Assembly (NCBI RefSeq): GCF_965232925.1
Contig: NZ_CBDDRA010000020.1
Span: 49,374 to 113,373 of the forward strand
Source: Tumidithrix helvetica
GTDB taxonomy: Bacteria; Cyanobacteriota; Cyanobacteriia; Pseudanabaenales; Pseudanabaenaceae
Reading direction: 5' to 3'
Length of the DNA stretch: 64,000 nt
In this document: positions 42,496 through 52,651 of the stretch, piece by piece
How the letters are laid out: each line of letters starts with the position of its first letter
Position numbering within the stretch: the first letter of the stretch is position 1
The notes under the pieces: model-generated
Databases searched by the model: none
What the model saw: only the letters and a program-made list of their open reading frames with translations
Told to the model about the DNA's origin: nothing
Position numbers and translations under genes: made by a program

Positions 42496-43839
42496 ATGAC
42501 TTCTACTCCTCTAACCCAATCGCTGGCTGAATCTGTCCAAGTCACTCGTACAGCGGCGCGAACTCTTGCCAAGTTGCCAACCCAAGCCAAAGATGCTGCC
42601 CTCGAAGCGATCGCCAATACCTTGGAAAAAAATGGCGATCGCATCCTGCAAGCCAATCAAAAAGATGTCGAGGCTGCTAAATCTGCACAGTTGCCCATTG
42701 CCATTCTCAATCGTCTCAAATTAGATAGCAATAAGTTGGCGAGCATGGTTGCGGGAGTCAGAGACATGGTTCGATTGGCGGAGCCCGTGGGTATCACCCA
42801 AATTCATCGAGAATTAGATACGGGTTTGACCCTAGAGCGCATTACCTGTCCTTTAGGCGTTGTGGGTGTAATTTTTGAAGCTCGTCCTGATGCGGTCACA
42901 CAAATTGCCGCCTTAGCAATTAAATCTGGGAATGGCGTCATTCTCAAGGGTGGCAGCGAGGCGGTTAACTCCTGTGAAGCGATCGTGGCAGTAATTCATC
43001 AAGCACTTAAAGATTTTAGCAAAGGGAAAGAGTTGGCAGTTTCTCCAGATGTGGTGCAACTGCTGACGACCCGTGCCGAAACATTGGCAATTTTGCAAAT
43101 GGATTCGTCGATCGATCTGATTATTCCCAGAGGCTCTAATCAGTTTGTCCGCTACATTCAAGACAACACGCGTATTCCCGTTTTAGGTCATGCTGAAGGC
43201 ATTTGTCATTTATATGTGGATGCCAGTGCGGATATTATCCAAGCTGCCGCAATTGCAGTGGATGCCAAAACCCAGTATCCTGCGGCTTGTAATGCCATTG
43301 AAACCCTCTTGGTTCACCAAGCGATCGCCGTTGATTTTTTACCGATTGCAATCCAGTCTTTACAGCGTCAAGGCGTAAAAATTCGTGCGTGCGATCGCAC
43401 ATTTCAACTTATGCAGCAGATGGGCAAAGCGATCGACCTGCAACCTGCGACCGAGAGTGATTGGTCTACGGAATATAGCGACCTGATTTTAGCGATTCGG
43501 ATTGTGGACTCGTTGGAAGAGGCGATCGCGCATATCAATACCTACGGATCGAGACATACCGAAGCGATCGTCACCCAAGATCCAAATGCTGCTTCTACCT
43601 TCTTAAGCGATGTCGATGCGGCAGGAGTTTTTCATAACTGTTCCACGCGCTTTGCCGATGGTTTTCGCTATGGCTTTGGTGCAGAGGTGGGCATTAGCAC
43701 CCAAAAAATGCCTCCACGCGGCCCCGTTGGGCTTGAAGGGCTCATCACCTACAAATATCGACTGATTGGAGACGGTCATATTGTGGCAAGCTACAGTGGT
43801 AAAGATGCCAAGACCTTTACCCATAGAGATCTAGCGTAA
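42496..43839 (+). CDS. proA: gamma-glutamyl phosphate reductase
   Basis: 447 residues. Aldehyde-dehydrogenase-like: CPLGVVGVIFEARPDAVTQI, LKGGSEAVNS, IIPRGSNQFVRYIQDNTRIP, catalytic Cys in YPAACNAIETLLVH, and VYHNCSTRFADG-type (FHNCSTRFADGFRYGFGAEVG). Reduces gamma-glutamyl phosphate to glutamate-5-semialdehyde with NADPH in proline synthesis. The HIP1-rich body is typical. Full length; stands alone, ATG start. Confidence 0.96.
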   Translation: MTSTPLTQSLAESVQVTRTAARTLAKLPTQAKDAALEAIANTLEKNGDRILQANQKDVEAAKSAQLPIAILNRLKLDSNKLASMVAGVRDMVRLAEPVGITQIHRELDTGLTLERITCPLGVVGVIFEARPDAVTQIAALAIKSGNGVILKGGSEAVNSCEAIVAVIHQALKDFSKGKELAVSPDVVQLLTTRAETLAILQMDSSIDLIIPRGSNQFVRYIQDNTRIPVLGHAEGICHLYVDASADIIQAAAIAVDAKTQYPAACNAIETLLVHQAIAVDFLPIAIQSLQRQGVKIRACDRTFQLMQQMGKAIDLQPATESDWSTEYSDLILAIRIVDSLEEAIAHINTYGSRHTEAIVTQDPNAASTFLSDVDAAGVFHNCSTRFADGFRYGFGAEVGISTQKMPPRGPVGLEGLITYKYRLIGDGHIVASYSGKDAKTFTHRDLA

Positions 43840-44329
43840 TCCATATCCTGTTAAGCTCCCAAACAATTCTGTTTGTAGAAGTAGGTTTCGCTCAAAATTC
43901 CTACAGAAAACTCATGCTAAATTCACTAAATCATGAGAACAGCTACTTCATACAAAGTTGCTTAGGAATCAGCATAAATTAATGTTTATGTCGCTTTACT
44001 TTTTGCAAATGGTATTATCGCATCCCAGAAATTACGGATACTTGAATTCTACTAAAAAGACGATCCTTGAACCATCTGGGTAATAGTGTATTTTTTGATG
44101 CTAACAACTTACAATTTGCATAAATAATATAAAAGTCTTGATTTGCGAAGATATGGCAATTTGCTTCTTTACAGAGGTATAGCATTTGCGTAATATCCTT
44201 TGCAGTCTGTAAACGTTTATCTTCCAAATGTCACAGCGATAGAATGTAGAGAGTAGGTTATTAAGCACCTCTAAGATCGAACGCAAATTTTCAGTTCCTT
44301 AGCATTAGACGTTAGTAGTCGATAAAACA
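43840..44329. other. intergenic region upstream of the GGDEF-EAL gene
   Basis: About 490 bases. A loose hairpin with TGTAG/CTACA near 43868-43901 may end proA. A minus-strand reading frame at 44015-44227 is open, but shows no family and no clear ribosome-binding site. Otherwise nothing recognised. Confidence 0.4.
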
Positions 44330-46885
44330 TTGTCAGAGGAAAGGTTAGATAATTTAAGGCCGTTTTATCAAGAACTGATCAAGCAAGAGCAGCTCAAAAA
44401 GATCCTACGCATTGCCCAGGAAAAGGAAAATGCCACGATTGGCGTGTTTTCATCATCTTTGGATGGAGATTTTTGGGAAGTCAGTCAAGCCTTTTGCGAA
44501 CTGCTAGGCTACAAGGCTAACGAGTTATTAACCCAAACCTTTAGCGCGATCGCCTACCCTGAGGATCTTGCAACCTATCTACTTACGAAAGATCGGCTGC
44601 TCTTAGGGGATATTGACATCTGTCACTTGACCATGCGCTGTCTGCGTAAAGATGCCCAAAGCGTCAATATTCTGCTCAGCATTTACCCTTTGCAGTCCGA
44701 GCATGGCGAATGGTACTTTCTCTATAAATTTGAAGATATTACCGATCGCGATCGCACCCAAAAAGTTCTCAAAGAATCAGAAGAGCGCAGTCGTCTTTTA
44801 TTTGAAAGCAACCCAAATCCCATGTGGATTTATAATGCTGAGTCCCTCAGATTTTTGAGCGTAAATGCGGCTGCAATTCAGCACTATGGTTATAGTCGCG
44901 AAGAATTTTTGTCGATGACCGTTAAAGATATTTGTCCTCAACAAGATGTGTCCGCATTGGTAAAGTATCTCGAAACAGTTCCTGAGGACGCCTTGTTCTC
45001 AAACGAGTCAAGGCATTGCAAACGGGATGGCACGATCGTTTTTGTCGAAGTTACTTCTCATTCACTTCCCTATAACGAACAACCTGCACGAATCGTTCTC
45101 GCCCATGATATTACAGAGCAAAGACTTACCGAGGTAGCGCTCCAACAAGCAGAAGCGAAGTATCGCAGTATTTTTGAAAATTCCGTGGGAGGCATCTTTC
45201 AGTCAACGCAGGATGGTCGCTACATTACAGCCAACCCAATGCTTGCCAGTATCTACGGTTATGATTCCCCTGAAGACTTAATGCGTGAATTGACAGATAT
45301 TGCAACGCAACTCTATGTCGATCCCCAGCGACGCACGGAATTTGTCGAGACACTAGAAGCACAAGATGTAATTTGGCGATTTGAATCCCAAATTCGACGT
45401 AAAGATGGTTCGACGATTTGGATCTCTGAAAATGCTCGTGCAATACGTGATTCTAATGGTCGTCTATTATGTTATGAAGGAACAGTTGAGGACATTACAG
45501 AGCGCAAGTTAGCCGAAGCGAAGATCGCCCATTTAGCTTTTCATGACTCGCTAACCGACCTTCCCAATCGATCGCTATTTAGAGATAGGTTAAATCAGGC
45601 AATCTCTTTAGCAGAAAGACAATGGCAAGAGAGAAGCACGCATGGTAGTTATTCTACACCAGACGATGCTGCACCAAGCCTATCTGTTCTATTTCTCGAT
45701 CTAGATCGATTTAAATTTGTCAACGATACCCTAGGGCATGCTGCTGGCGATACCCTTTTACAGGCAGTCTCTCAACGCTTGCTCAAATCTATTCGTAAAA
45801 GTGATACCCTCGCACGGATGGGAGGCGATGAGTTCCTAATTTTACTACCAGAAATTAGGGGAGCCGAAGATGCGATCAGCGTAGCCCAAAAGATTTTAAA
45901 AGGTTTAGAAACAGCTTTCATTCTTAACGAACAAGAAGTTCATATTGGTGCCAGTATCGGCATCAGTTTTTATCCTAATGATGGAACCGATCCAGAAACC
46001 TTAATGAAAAATGCTGATACCGCCATGTTTCGAGCAAAAGAACAGGGGAGGAATCATTATCAGCTTTACACCCATGTAATCGGTATGAGCGTGTTTGAAC
46101 ATGCTTTCATGGAAAATAGCCTTAGAAGAGCACTGCATCAATCTGAGTTTTGTCTATTTTATCAGCCACAAGTAGACCTCCACTCTGGGCAAATTGTCGG
46201 AATGGAAGCACTGGTTCGTTGGCAGCATCCTGACCTTGGGCTAGTTTATCCTGGACAATTTATTCCTCAAGCTGAGGAGTATGGCTTAATTGTGCCATTA
46301 GGTGAATGGGTAATGCGTCAAGCTTGTTCGCAAAACAAATCATGGCAAGATATGGGACTGTTACCCATAAGTATGGCAGTTAACTTCTCTGTGCGACAAT
46401 TTCAATCTCCTACCTTTGTGGATACCGTAGCGCAGATTTTAGAGGAGACTGGTTTAGATCCTAAATATTTAGAATTAGAAATTACCGAAGGCGTGGTCAT
46501 GAAGGATGAAAACATTGCAATCGCTTTACTTCAACATCTCCACGAAATGGGTATACAGATTTCGATTGATGACTTTGGTACGGGCTATTCTTCGCTAAGC
46601 CATTTGAAGCAATTCCCTGTGGGCAAGATTAAAATCGATGTTTCTTTTATTCGGGATATAAACATAAGTAGTGATGATGCTGCCATCACCACGGCGATCG
46701 TTGCGATGGCACACAGTCTCAAGCTTAAGGCGATCGCCGAAGGAGTAGAAACCGTCGATCAATTAAAATTCTTACAAGCACTCAAATGCGATGCCATGCA
46801 AGGCTTTCTGTTTAGCAAACCCGTTCCCGCAGATGAAGCCACGAAGATGCTGGTAGAAAAGCGACATTTCGTAGTAAGTGAATAG
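44330..46885 (+). CDS. PAS-GGDEF-EAL c-di-GMP turnover protein
   Basis: 851 residues. Three PAS domains in tandem (about 35-140, 145-265, 275-385; e.g. LLFESNPNPMWIYNAESLRF and SIFENSVGGIFQSTQDGRYI), then GGDEF (active site RMGGDEFLILLPE) and EAL (MEALVRWQHPD, EITEGVVM, DDFGTGYSSLSHLKQ, KIDVSFIRDI). Both catalytic sites look intact, so it may make and degrade c-di-GMP, with PAS inputs choosing. The start is TTG, with no strong ribosome-binding site, and is uncertain. A perfect terminator hairpin follows at 46910-46940. Confidence 0.9.
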   Translation: MSEERLDNLRPFYQELIKQEQLKKILRIAQEKENATIGVFSSSLDGDFWEVSQAFCELLGYKANELLTQTFSAIAYPEDLATYLLTKDRLLLGDIDICHLTMRCLRKDAQSVNILLSIYPLQSEHGEWYFLYKFEDITDRDRTQKVLKESEERSRLLFESNPNPMWIYNAESLRFLSVNAAAIQHYGYSREEFLSMTVKDICPQQDVSALVKYLETVPEDALFSNESRHCKRDGTIVFVEVTSHSLPYNEQPARIVLAHDITEQRLTEVALQQAEAKYRSIFENSVGGIFQSTQDGRYITANPMLASIYGYDSPEDLMRELTDIATQLYVDPQRRTEFVETLEAQDVIWRFESQIRRKDGSTIWISENARAIRDSNGRLLCYEGTVEDITERKLAEAKIAHLAFHDSLTDLPNRSLFRDRLNQAISLAERQWQERSTHGSYSTPDDAAPSLSVLFLDLDRFKFVNDTLGHAAGDTLLQAVSQRLLKSIRKSDTLARMGGDEFLILLPEIRGAEDAISVAQKILKGLETAFILNEQEVHIGASIGISFYPNDGTDPETLMKNADTAMFRAKEQGRNHYQLYTHVIGMSVFEHAFMENSLRRALHQSEFCLFYQPQVDLHSGQIVGMEALVRWQHPDLGLVYPGQFIPQAEEYGLIVPLGEWVMRQACSQNKSWQDMGLLPISMAVNFSVRQFQSPTFVDTVAQILEETGLDPKYLELEITEGVVMKDENIAIALLQHLHEMGIQISIDDFGTGYSSLSHLKQFPVGKIKIDVSFIRDINISSDDAAITTAIVAMAHSLKLKAIAEGVETVDQLKFLQALKCDAMQGFLFSKPVPADEATKMLVEKRHFVVSE

Positions 46886-46909
46886 TTCCCAAATCTTTGA
46901 GTTCAATCT

Positions 46910-46940
46910 AAAAGCAGGGATAGATTCTATCCCTGCTTTT
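46910..46940. terminator. perfect bidirectional terminator
   Basis: AAAAGCAGGGATAG and CTATCCCTGCTTTT, 14-bp arms with a 3-base loop (ATT). Lies between the convergent GGDEF-EAL gene and the hydroxylase-like gene. Confidence 0.9.
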
Positions 46941-46963
46941 ACAGCTTTGCTAGCGAATTGGTA

Positions 46964-47485
46964 TTAGCTTACGGTTCCAATTTGATGCGTTTGTTTGAAT
47001 TTACGCCTTACAAACCGTAAAAATGTCAGCCATCTTTGGGCAGGGGCATCGAAAAATGTAAAAATGTCACCATAAGCAGCAAACGCATTGAGATGATGCT
47101 GCCAATGCCTTTCAGGGGTTGTAATAAATAGTAAATTACACAGAATTAGAAACGGTTTAGGCGTTTTCCATTTCAGAATAGAAACATGTCTCCAAACTAC
47201 GTGAAGTTCACCCAACAGAAGTCCAATAACCGTTCCTACTGGAGAAAACTGCCACAGCCAAGGTGTAAAGACAAAGTAAGGTAACGCACCCAGAATTCCG
47301 TCAAGCATAACGAGGGGGTTTCTAGTTAAAACCGCATAATGAAGGAAACTGCGGTTTTTGCCATGATGCACGATTGTATGAAACTTGCCGAATACATGCT
47401 CTGGTACATGGTACAAGAAGGTAGACAAGAAGTCACCAAGCAGAAGTAAGAGCCAAATTGCTGTAATTGCTTTAATAATTTCCAA
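46964..47485 (-). CDS. fatty-acid hydroxylase/sterol desaturase-like membrane protein
   Basis: 173 residues with several helices (IKAITAIWLLLLLGDFLSTF, ILGALPYFVFTPWLW, VGTVIGLLLGELHVVW). His clusters HTIVHHGKNRSF, HVVWRHVS and ERHWQHH lie in the pattern of the di-iron fatty acid hydroxylase/sterol desaturase superfamily, though the canonical HxxxH/HxxHH set is shortened. It probably modifies a lipid or pigment in the membrane. Substrate unknown. Small for the family. Confidence 0.7.
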   Translation of the reverse strand: MEIIKAITAIWLLLLLGDFLSTFLYHVPEHVFGKFHTIVHHGKNRSFLHYAVLTRNPLVMLDGILGALPYFVFTPWLWQFSPVGTVIGLLLGELHVVWRHVSILKWKTPKPFLILCNLLFITTPERHWQHHLNAFAAYGDIFTFFDAPAQRWLTFLRFVRRKFKQTHQIGTVS

Positions 47486-47884
47486 AACAAATCCTCACCA
47501 CTAACCATATGTTAGAAGATGAAGTTAAAGCCCTGTTTATATCTAGTTTAAGATATGAATATTTGCTCAGGTTAACTAAACTATTGCGATCGCCAACTTA
47601 AGTTGGGATTTTATAGCTGCTTCATTTACTTTGACTTATGAAGGTAATGATTAAAAACGGTCGTTGAAGAGGAAAACGATTAGAACAGTTAAATTTATTA
47701 CAGGGACTGAATTGTAACGATCTCATTGTCAGATCATTATCAAGTTATACAATCGATCGAATTGTCTTGCAACTTTCTTCTTTTGGGAATTGTTGACATT
47801 TTTGGAAGCTTAGTGGGATGGACTTATATACTCCATTCAACGATGAACTTGTACCTTTCGGAACATCTCACCTATGCTTAACAT
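47486..47884. other. intergenic region with one copy of a degenerate repeat
   Basis: About 400 bases; only the GAAGAGGAAAACGATTAGAA copy at 47661-47684 stands out (see repeats at 48353 and 48444). No gene recognised. Confidence 0.4.
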
Positions 47885-48232
47885 CTAACTAGCACGAAGA
47901 AACGGGGGCTCAGAATCAAGATTATTCAGGAATTCATAAACATCAGGACAAAGATTTAGCACTTTATCCATCGAAGTTAAATGAAAGAAAGAAATCACGG
48001 AGTCCGAAGTAACAGAACCAACAACCAGCCGAAACCCGAACTGTCTTGAAAGCCTTAAAGCTCCTAAAATAACGCCTAGCCCAAAGGTGTTGATATGGGT
48101 GACATCTTGCATATCGATTACAAAATAGTCGATTTCTGGAGTAGCAAGAGCTTGTATCTGAGCAAAGATCGTGAAACGACTCTCATGATCCATTTTCCCA
48201 CTTGGTCTAAGTACATGAACTTTTTTTTCCAT
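47885..48232 (-). CDS. STAS-domain protein (anti-sigma factor antagonist-like)
   Basis: 115 residues from the ATG at 48232; an upstream Met would add 14 residues. The STAS fold reads VHVLRPSGKMDHESRFTIFA, IDYFVIDMQDVTHINTFGLG and VILGALRLSRQFGFRLVV. The usual phospho-Ser site (D-S-S/T-G-L) is altered to INTFGLG, leaving a Thr. SpoIIAA/RsbV-like proteins work in partner-switching pathways that control sigma factors or cyclases. It sits downstream of an OmpR-type regulator, possibly in the same signalling unit. Confidence 0.8.
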   Translation of the reverse strand: MEKKVHVLRPSGKMDHESRFTIFAQIQALATPEIDYFVIDMQDVTHINTFGLGVILGALRLSRQFGFRLVVGSVTSDSVISFFHLTSMDKVLNLCPDVYEFLNNLDSEPPFLRAS

Positions 48233-48657
48233 TGTCACCACTTGATTGCAGAAATGAGATCGTTGCGAGTACAAAAATCAGATCGGGTTTTCCCCTTAAA
48301 AAAAACAGACTTTTTTCATAATTCCTTTTTTTTAGGATAAGCCGAAAAAGATAAGATAAAGCCTAGCAATTTGAGAAGAAAGCGACTAGAATAATCAAGT
48401 TTATACAAAATTTCTTGACGAGTTAAAAACCAGCTAAAAAAGCAAGATAAAGTTCAATAATTTGAGAAGAAAACGATTAGAAACGTTTAGGTTTAATAGC
48501 AGTCGAGCTATGAATAGCTCGATCTAAATGAGGATTTTAGTTGAGATTCTTCTGTTCGAATCAATACAGAGATTAGATGTAAATTACAAGATCGACAGAA
48601 TGTATAACCTGTTGTTATATAAAGCTTTCACCTATTCATAAGATGTGCTAATGGATA
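48233..48657. other. intergenic region between regulator and STAS genes
   Basis: About 425 bases, AT-rich, holding the two 39-bp direct repeats (48353-48391, 48444-48482) and the STAS gene's upstream region. No gene recognised. Confidence 0.4.
48353..48482. repeat. two 39-bp imperfect direct repeats upstream of the STAS gene
   Basis: AAGATAAA-NNN-AATTTGAGAAGAAA-type units at 48353-48391 and 48444-48482 (91 bases apart), both ending in GCGACTAGAA/ACGATTAGAA. A weaker third copy is at 47661-47684. They lie in the gap between the STAS gene and the response-regulator gene and have no coding capacity. Confidence 0.6.
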
Positions 48658-49332
48658 CTATTTAAGGCGATAGCCAACACCACGCACAGTTTCAATTAGA
48701 TCGTCAGGGGCTCCAGCTCCGATCAGCTTATTTCGTAAACTTTGTAGATGGGCTTTGACAGTATATTCTGAAGGTGAATCGGCAAGATCCCAAATATTCT
48801 CAATGATTGCACCTCTGCTAAGGACGCGACGTCCATTCTTGATCATGAGTTCAAGTAATGCATATTCTTTTGGGGTAAGTTGAACGGGATGCTGGTTGTA
48901 AGTGACCTCATAGGTATCCAAATTAAGCTCTAAGTTTTCCCATTTCAGTACGGTGTCAACCTGTTTTAAACCCTGCTCTCGACGCTGCCAAGCTCGAATA
49001 CGAGCAAATAGCTCTAGCAGGTCAATAGGCTTAGTAATAAAGTCATCAGCACCCGAATCTAAGCCAATCACTTTATCTACTGTGCTGCTACGCGCGGTAA
49101 TCATAATAATAGGGAGAGTAAACCCATGAGAGCGAATGCTGCGACAAAGCCTAATTCCATCCAATTGGGGCAGCATAACATCTAGTAATATCAAACTATA
49201 TTGATTAGCCTGAATCATTTGCCAGCCAGTTTCACCATCAAAAGCAACATCAACCACATAGTTTTGATCGGTGAGGGCTTCTACGAGGGTTTCTGAAGTT
49301 TTGAGATCGTCTTCTACAAGCAGAATCTTCAT
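48658..49332 (-). CDS. OmpR-family response regulator
   Basis: 224 residues: REC (MKILLVEDDLKTSETLVEAL, phospho-Asp in YSLILLDVMLPQLDG, Lys in FITKPID) and an OmpR-type winged helix (LTPKEYALLELMIKNGRRVL, SRGAIIENIWDLADSPSEYT, VRGVGYRLK). Binds DNA as a phosphorylation-driven dimer. Divergent from a REC-PAS-GAF histidine kinase at 49677, which could be its kinase (inference from position). Confidence 0.93.
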   Translation of the reverse strand: MKILLVEDDLKTSETLVEALTDQNYVVDVAFDGETGWQMIQANQYSLILLDVMLPQLDGIRLCRSIRSHGFTLPIIMITARSSTVDKVIGLDSGADDFITKPIDLLELFARIRAWQRREQGLKQVDTVLKWENLELNLDTYEVTYNQHPVQLTPKEYALLELMIKNGRRVLSRGAIIENIWDLADSPSEYTVKAHLQSLRNKLIGAGAPDDLIETVRGVGYRLK

Positions 49333-49676
49333 TGAGAATATTGTGTTTTATCGATTAGTAAGCAATTACGTCAGTTTTAACTATGCGTAAAAACCTACTG
49401 GCAAAAATAATAAATGGAGGCAAACATAAGATTGGAAATATAACTGGAGTAAGTTAAATACTTTTTGCAAAGTACCTCTTTAAATTAATTAATCTATATT
49501 TTACTTAACCACAAAAGTACCAAGAAATCAAAGGTGTACAATCTGAGTATATCCTCAACCTTTCATGCAAAAATCAATTTAAGGATTGTGATATGGATCC
49601 AAATAAAAACCAAGGTTTATATAAATAATACTTAAGCTCTGAAGCACATCTGAGATAAAAAGAGGGATTGCTTAGA
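49333..49676. other. divergent promoter region between regulator and kinase
   Basis: 344 AT-rich bases between the two divergent signalling genes. No repeats or other genes seen. Confidence 0.4.
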
Positions 49677-52640
49677 ATGTCATCAACAAAAATTCTAGTA
49701 GTTGAAGATGAGGTAATTACAGCCAGGGTCATTTCAGAAGAGCTCACTATGCTGGGATATATCGTTACGGACATAGTTAATTCTGATGAAGAAGCGATCG
49801 CTAGTGTGTCTGAAAATAAACCAGACTTGGTACTCTTGGATATCAGTTTGAAAAGCTCAAAGCGAGATGACATCGCGATCGCTACCACCCTGCGCGAAGC
49901 ATTTCACCTCCCAGTGATTTACCTTACTGCACACACGGATGACGCTACGCTGGAACGAGCCAAAAATTCGGCTCCCTTTGGTTATCTAGTCAAACCTTTT
50001 GATGAGAGCGATCTGCGTGCTTCAATTGAGATTGCCCTGTACAAGCATCGTATGGAAAGTCAAGTTGCGGAACGTGAGGAGAGATTTCGACAACTGGCAG
50101 AAAATATTAACGATATATTCTTTTTGTTTTCTGCTGATTTTTCACAGGCAATTTATGTGAGCCCCGCTTGCGAAATTATCTGGGGTTATCCACCAGAGAC
50201 TTTTTATGAAAATGCCCACATTTGGCTGACATTAGTTCATCCAGCAGATCTAGAGAAAATGCGGCTAGCCCCAGCACAGGCGAGGCAGGCAGAACAGTTG
50301 TTTGAATATCGGATTATTCGTTCCGATGGAACGATTCGTTGGCTGAGAACTCGTGCATTTCCAGTACAGAATGATATAGGTGAAGTTTATCGTATTGCTG
50401 GCGTGACCGAAGATATTAGCGATCGCAAACAAGCAGAAGATTCATTAAGGCTGCAACTCCAACGTGAGAAGTTAATTACTGAAATCACACAACAAATTCG
50501 CCAGTCTTTAGAACTTGATGAAATCCTTTCTGAGACTGTTACTAAGGTAAAACATATATTACAAGCCGATCGCGTGTCGATTTTTCGTCTTTATCCTGAT
50601 GGCAGAGGCAAAATAATTCAAGAAAAAGTCGATCCCAAATACCCATCGTACTTAGATCTGACATGGCTAAATGAATATTTTGAGCCTAGCTGTTTTGCCT
50701 ATTATTCTCAAGGACAACCGCGCATCATCTCGGATGTCATGACGGACGAATGGGGGACTTGTCTGGTGGAGTTGATGCAGTCTATGGGAGTAAAGTCTAA
50801 GATTGTCGCTCCAATTTTGCAACACTCACAGCGCAACCGTGAGAACTATCAAGAATCTAAACATGGGGACTTATGGGGACTATTGATCGCTCATGCCTGT
50901 ACGGTCGATCGCAAATGGCAGGGGTCAGATGCAGAGTTACTACAACAAATCGCGAATCAATTGGCGATCGCGATTCAACAAGCACAGCTCTACACCCAAG
51001 TTAAAGATGAACTAGCCGATCGCATAAAGATAGAAGCGAAGTTACGTAAAAGTGAAGCAAATTTGGCTAAGGCAGAAAAATTGGCACATTTGGGTAATTG
51101 GGAATACGATCTCACCACAGGAAAAATTATTTGGTCTGAGGAGTTATTCCGAATTTGGGGTAGAGAACTTGCATTGGGTGAGCCAACCTATGCAGAATTA
51201 TTGCAGATGGTACATCCCAGTCAGAGAGAAGAATTTGATACCACTGTGGCAAGGGCAATTCAAGCAGGAAAAAGTTATGAGATGGATTTGCAAATCCTAC
51301 ATCCAGATGGTTCTATAAGATATATCTGTTCTAGAGGCACAACTATACTTGATGAGAATGGTCGGAGAATTGCGCTATTTGGTGCGACCCATGATATTAC
51401 AGAGCGCAAACTAGCCGAAATCGAACTTAAGCTTGCGAAAGAAGAACTAGAAAGTAAAGTAAGAGAAAGGACTTCTCAGCTAATGGCGGCAAATTTTTCT
51501 TTGCAAATGGAAATTGAAGAACATAAACGCACAGAGACGGCACTATCTCAAAGCGAGGCCCAACATTTAGCTTTACTAAATGCAATTCCTGACTTAATTT
51601 TTCGGATAAAAAGCAACGGGGATTTTATTGATTTTAAAGCTAGACGAGAACTGTTGGTGATGGAACCTCAGACAATTAAAGGTTCTAATATCGCTGATTC
51701 ACCGTTGCCATCAGATACGATCGCTCAAATCATGAAAGCGGTTGAACGAGCGATCCAAACAAGTAATCTGCAGACCGTGGACTATTCTTTGGAATTACTC
51801 GATGGACAGATCCATTACTTTGAGTCTCGCATTTTGGTAAGTGGGAAAGATGAAGTCGTGGCATTTGTGCGGGACATTAGCGATCGTAAAGTTGCCGAAG
51901 CATCTCAACTGGCTTTGCAAAGAGAACTAGAACTTGCCAGATTACAGCGTAACTTCTTTTCAATGATTTCCCACGAATTTCGCACGCCATTGGGTGTAAT
52001 TAAAATGTCGGCTCAACTCATAGAAAACAGCAGTAGCCAAAATATAGACGAACGGACTAGAAGGAATTTAATGCGAATTCAATCATCTATCTCTTACATC
52101 ACCAGTCTCTTAGATGACATGATCACGCTTAATAGAGCCGAAGCTAATCAATTAGAGTTTAATCCGCAATCAGTTAACCTACTTGATTTCTGTCAAACCC
52201 TTGTTGATGAGCTACAGTTCGAAAATCAAACAGGAAATCAAACGAGAATTGTGGTTGTTCCTCGAAAAATTCAAAGTCAACAGACCGATCTAGATCCTAA
52301 ACTTTTACGTTTTATCTTGTCAAATTTGCTCTCTAATGCAATCAAATATTCAGATCCTGCGTCTCAAATTATTTTTATGATTGACTACAGCCAAAATACG
52401 ATCGTCTTTAGCATTCAAGATCGGGGCATTGGTATTCCCCTCGAAGAACAGAAGTACATTTTTGAGCCTTTTTATCGCGCCAGGAATGCAGATTCTTTCA
52501 CTGGATCTGGTTTGGGACTAACCATTGTGAAAAAGTGTATCAAAGAGCATGGAGGTGATGTCTCGCTCACTAGTAAAGTAGGAGTTGGTACAACCTTTGT
52601 GGTTACACTTCCTTCTCAGCCTCCATTGCTCGATCTGTAG
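49677..52640 (+). CDS. multi-sensor histidine kinase (REC-PAS-GAF-PAS-PAS-HisKA-HATPase)
   Basis: 987 residues from the ATG at 49677 (a TTG at 49668 would add MLR). Order: REC (KILVVEDEVITARVISEE; phospho-Asp in PDLVLLDISLKS), PAS (about 125-255), GAF (about 270-445, LDEILSETVTKVKHILQADR, the phytochrome-like GAF type but with no obvious chromophore Cys), PAS, PAS, HisKA (MISHEFRTPLGVIKMSAQLI with phospho-His), HATPase (LSNLLSNAIKYSDPAS, DRGIGIPLEEQKYIF, GSGLGLTIV). A receiver at the N-terminus means it is itself a phosphorelay acceptor. Divergent from an OmpR-type regulator. Confidence 0.92.
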   Translation: MSSTKILVVEDEVITARVISEELTMLGYIVTDIVNSDEEAIASVSENKPDLVLLDISLKSSKRDDIAIATTLREAFHLPVIYLTAHTDDATLERAKNSAPFGYLVKPFDESDLRASIEIALYKHRMESQVAEREERFRQLAENINDIFFLFSADFSQAIYVSPACEIIWGYPPETFYENAHIWLTLVHPADLEKMRLAPAQARQAEQLFEYRIIRSDGTIRWLRTRAFPVQNDIGEVYRIAGVTEDISDRKQAEDSLRLQLQREKLITEITQQIRQSLELDEILSETVTKVKHILQADRVSIFRLYPDGRGKIIQEKVDPKYPSYLDLTWLNEYFEPSCFAYYSQGQPRIISDVMTDEWGTCLVELMQSMGVKSKIVAPILQHSQRNRENYQESKHGDLWGLLIAHACTVDRKWQGSDAELLQQIANQLAIAIQQAQLYTQVKDELADRIKIEAKLRKSEANLAKAEKLAHLGNWEYDLTTGKIIWSEELFRIWGRELALGEPTYAELLQMVHPSQREEFDTTVARAIQAGKSYEMDLQILHPDGSIRYICSRGTTILDENGRRIALFGATHDITERKLAEIELKLAKEELESKVRERTSQLMAANFSLQMEIEEHKRTETALSQSEAQHLALLNAIPDLIFRIKSNGDFIDFKARRELLVMEPQTIKGSNIADSPLPSDTIAQIMKAVERAIQTSNLQTVDYSLELLDGQIHYFESRILVSGKDEVVAFVRDISDRKVAEASQLALQRELELARLQRNFFSMISHEFRTPLGVIKMSAQLIENSSSQNIDERTRRNLMRIQSSISYITSLLDDMITLNRAEANQLEFNPQSVNLLDFCQTLVDELQFENQTGNQTRIVVVPRKIQSQQTDLDPKLLRFILSNLLSNAIKYSDPASQIIFMIDYSQNTIVFSIQDRGIGIPLEEQKYIFEPFYRARNADSFTGSGLGLTIVKKCIKEHGGDVSLTSKVGVGTTFVVTLPSQPPLLDL

Positions 52641-52651
52641 AAACTTTGACT

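Noticed and set aside
44015..44227. 70-residue minus-strand frame between proA and the GGDEF-EAL gene
   Set aside because: No ribosome-binding site or recognised domain, Ile/Tyr-rich translation of AT-rich DNA.
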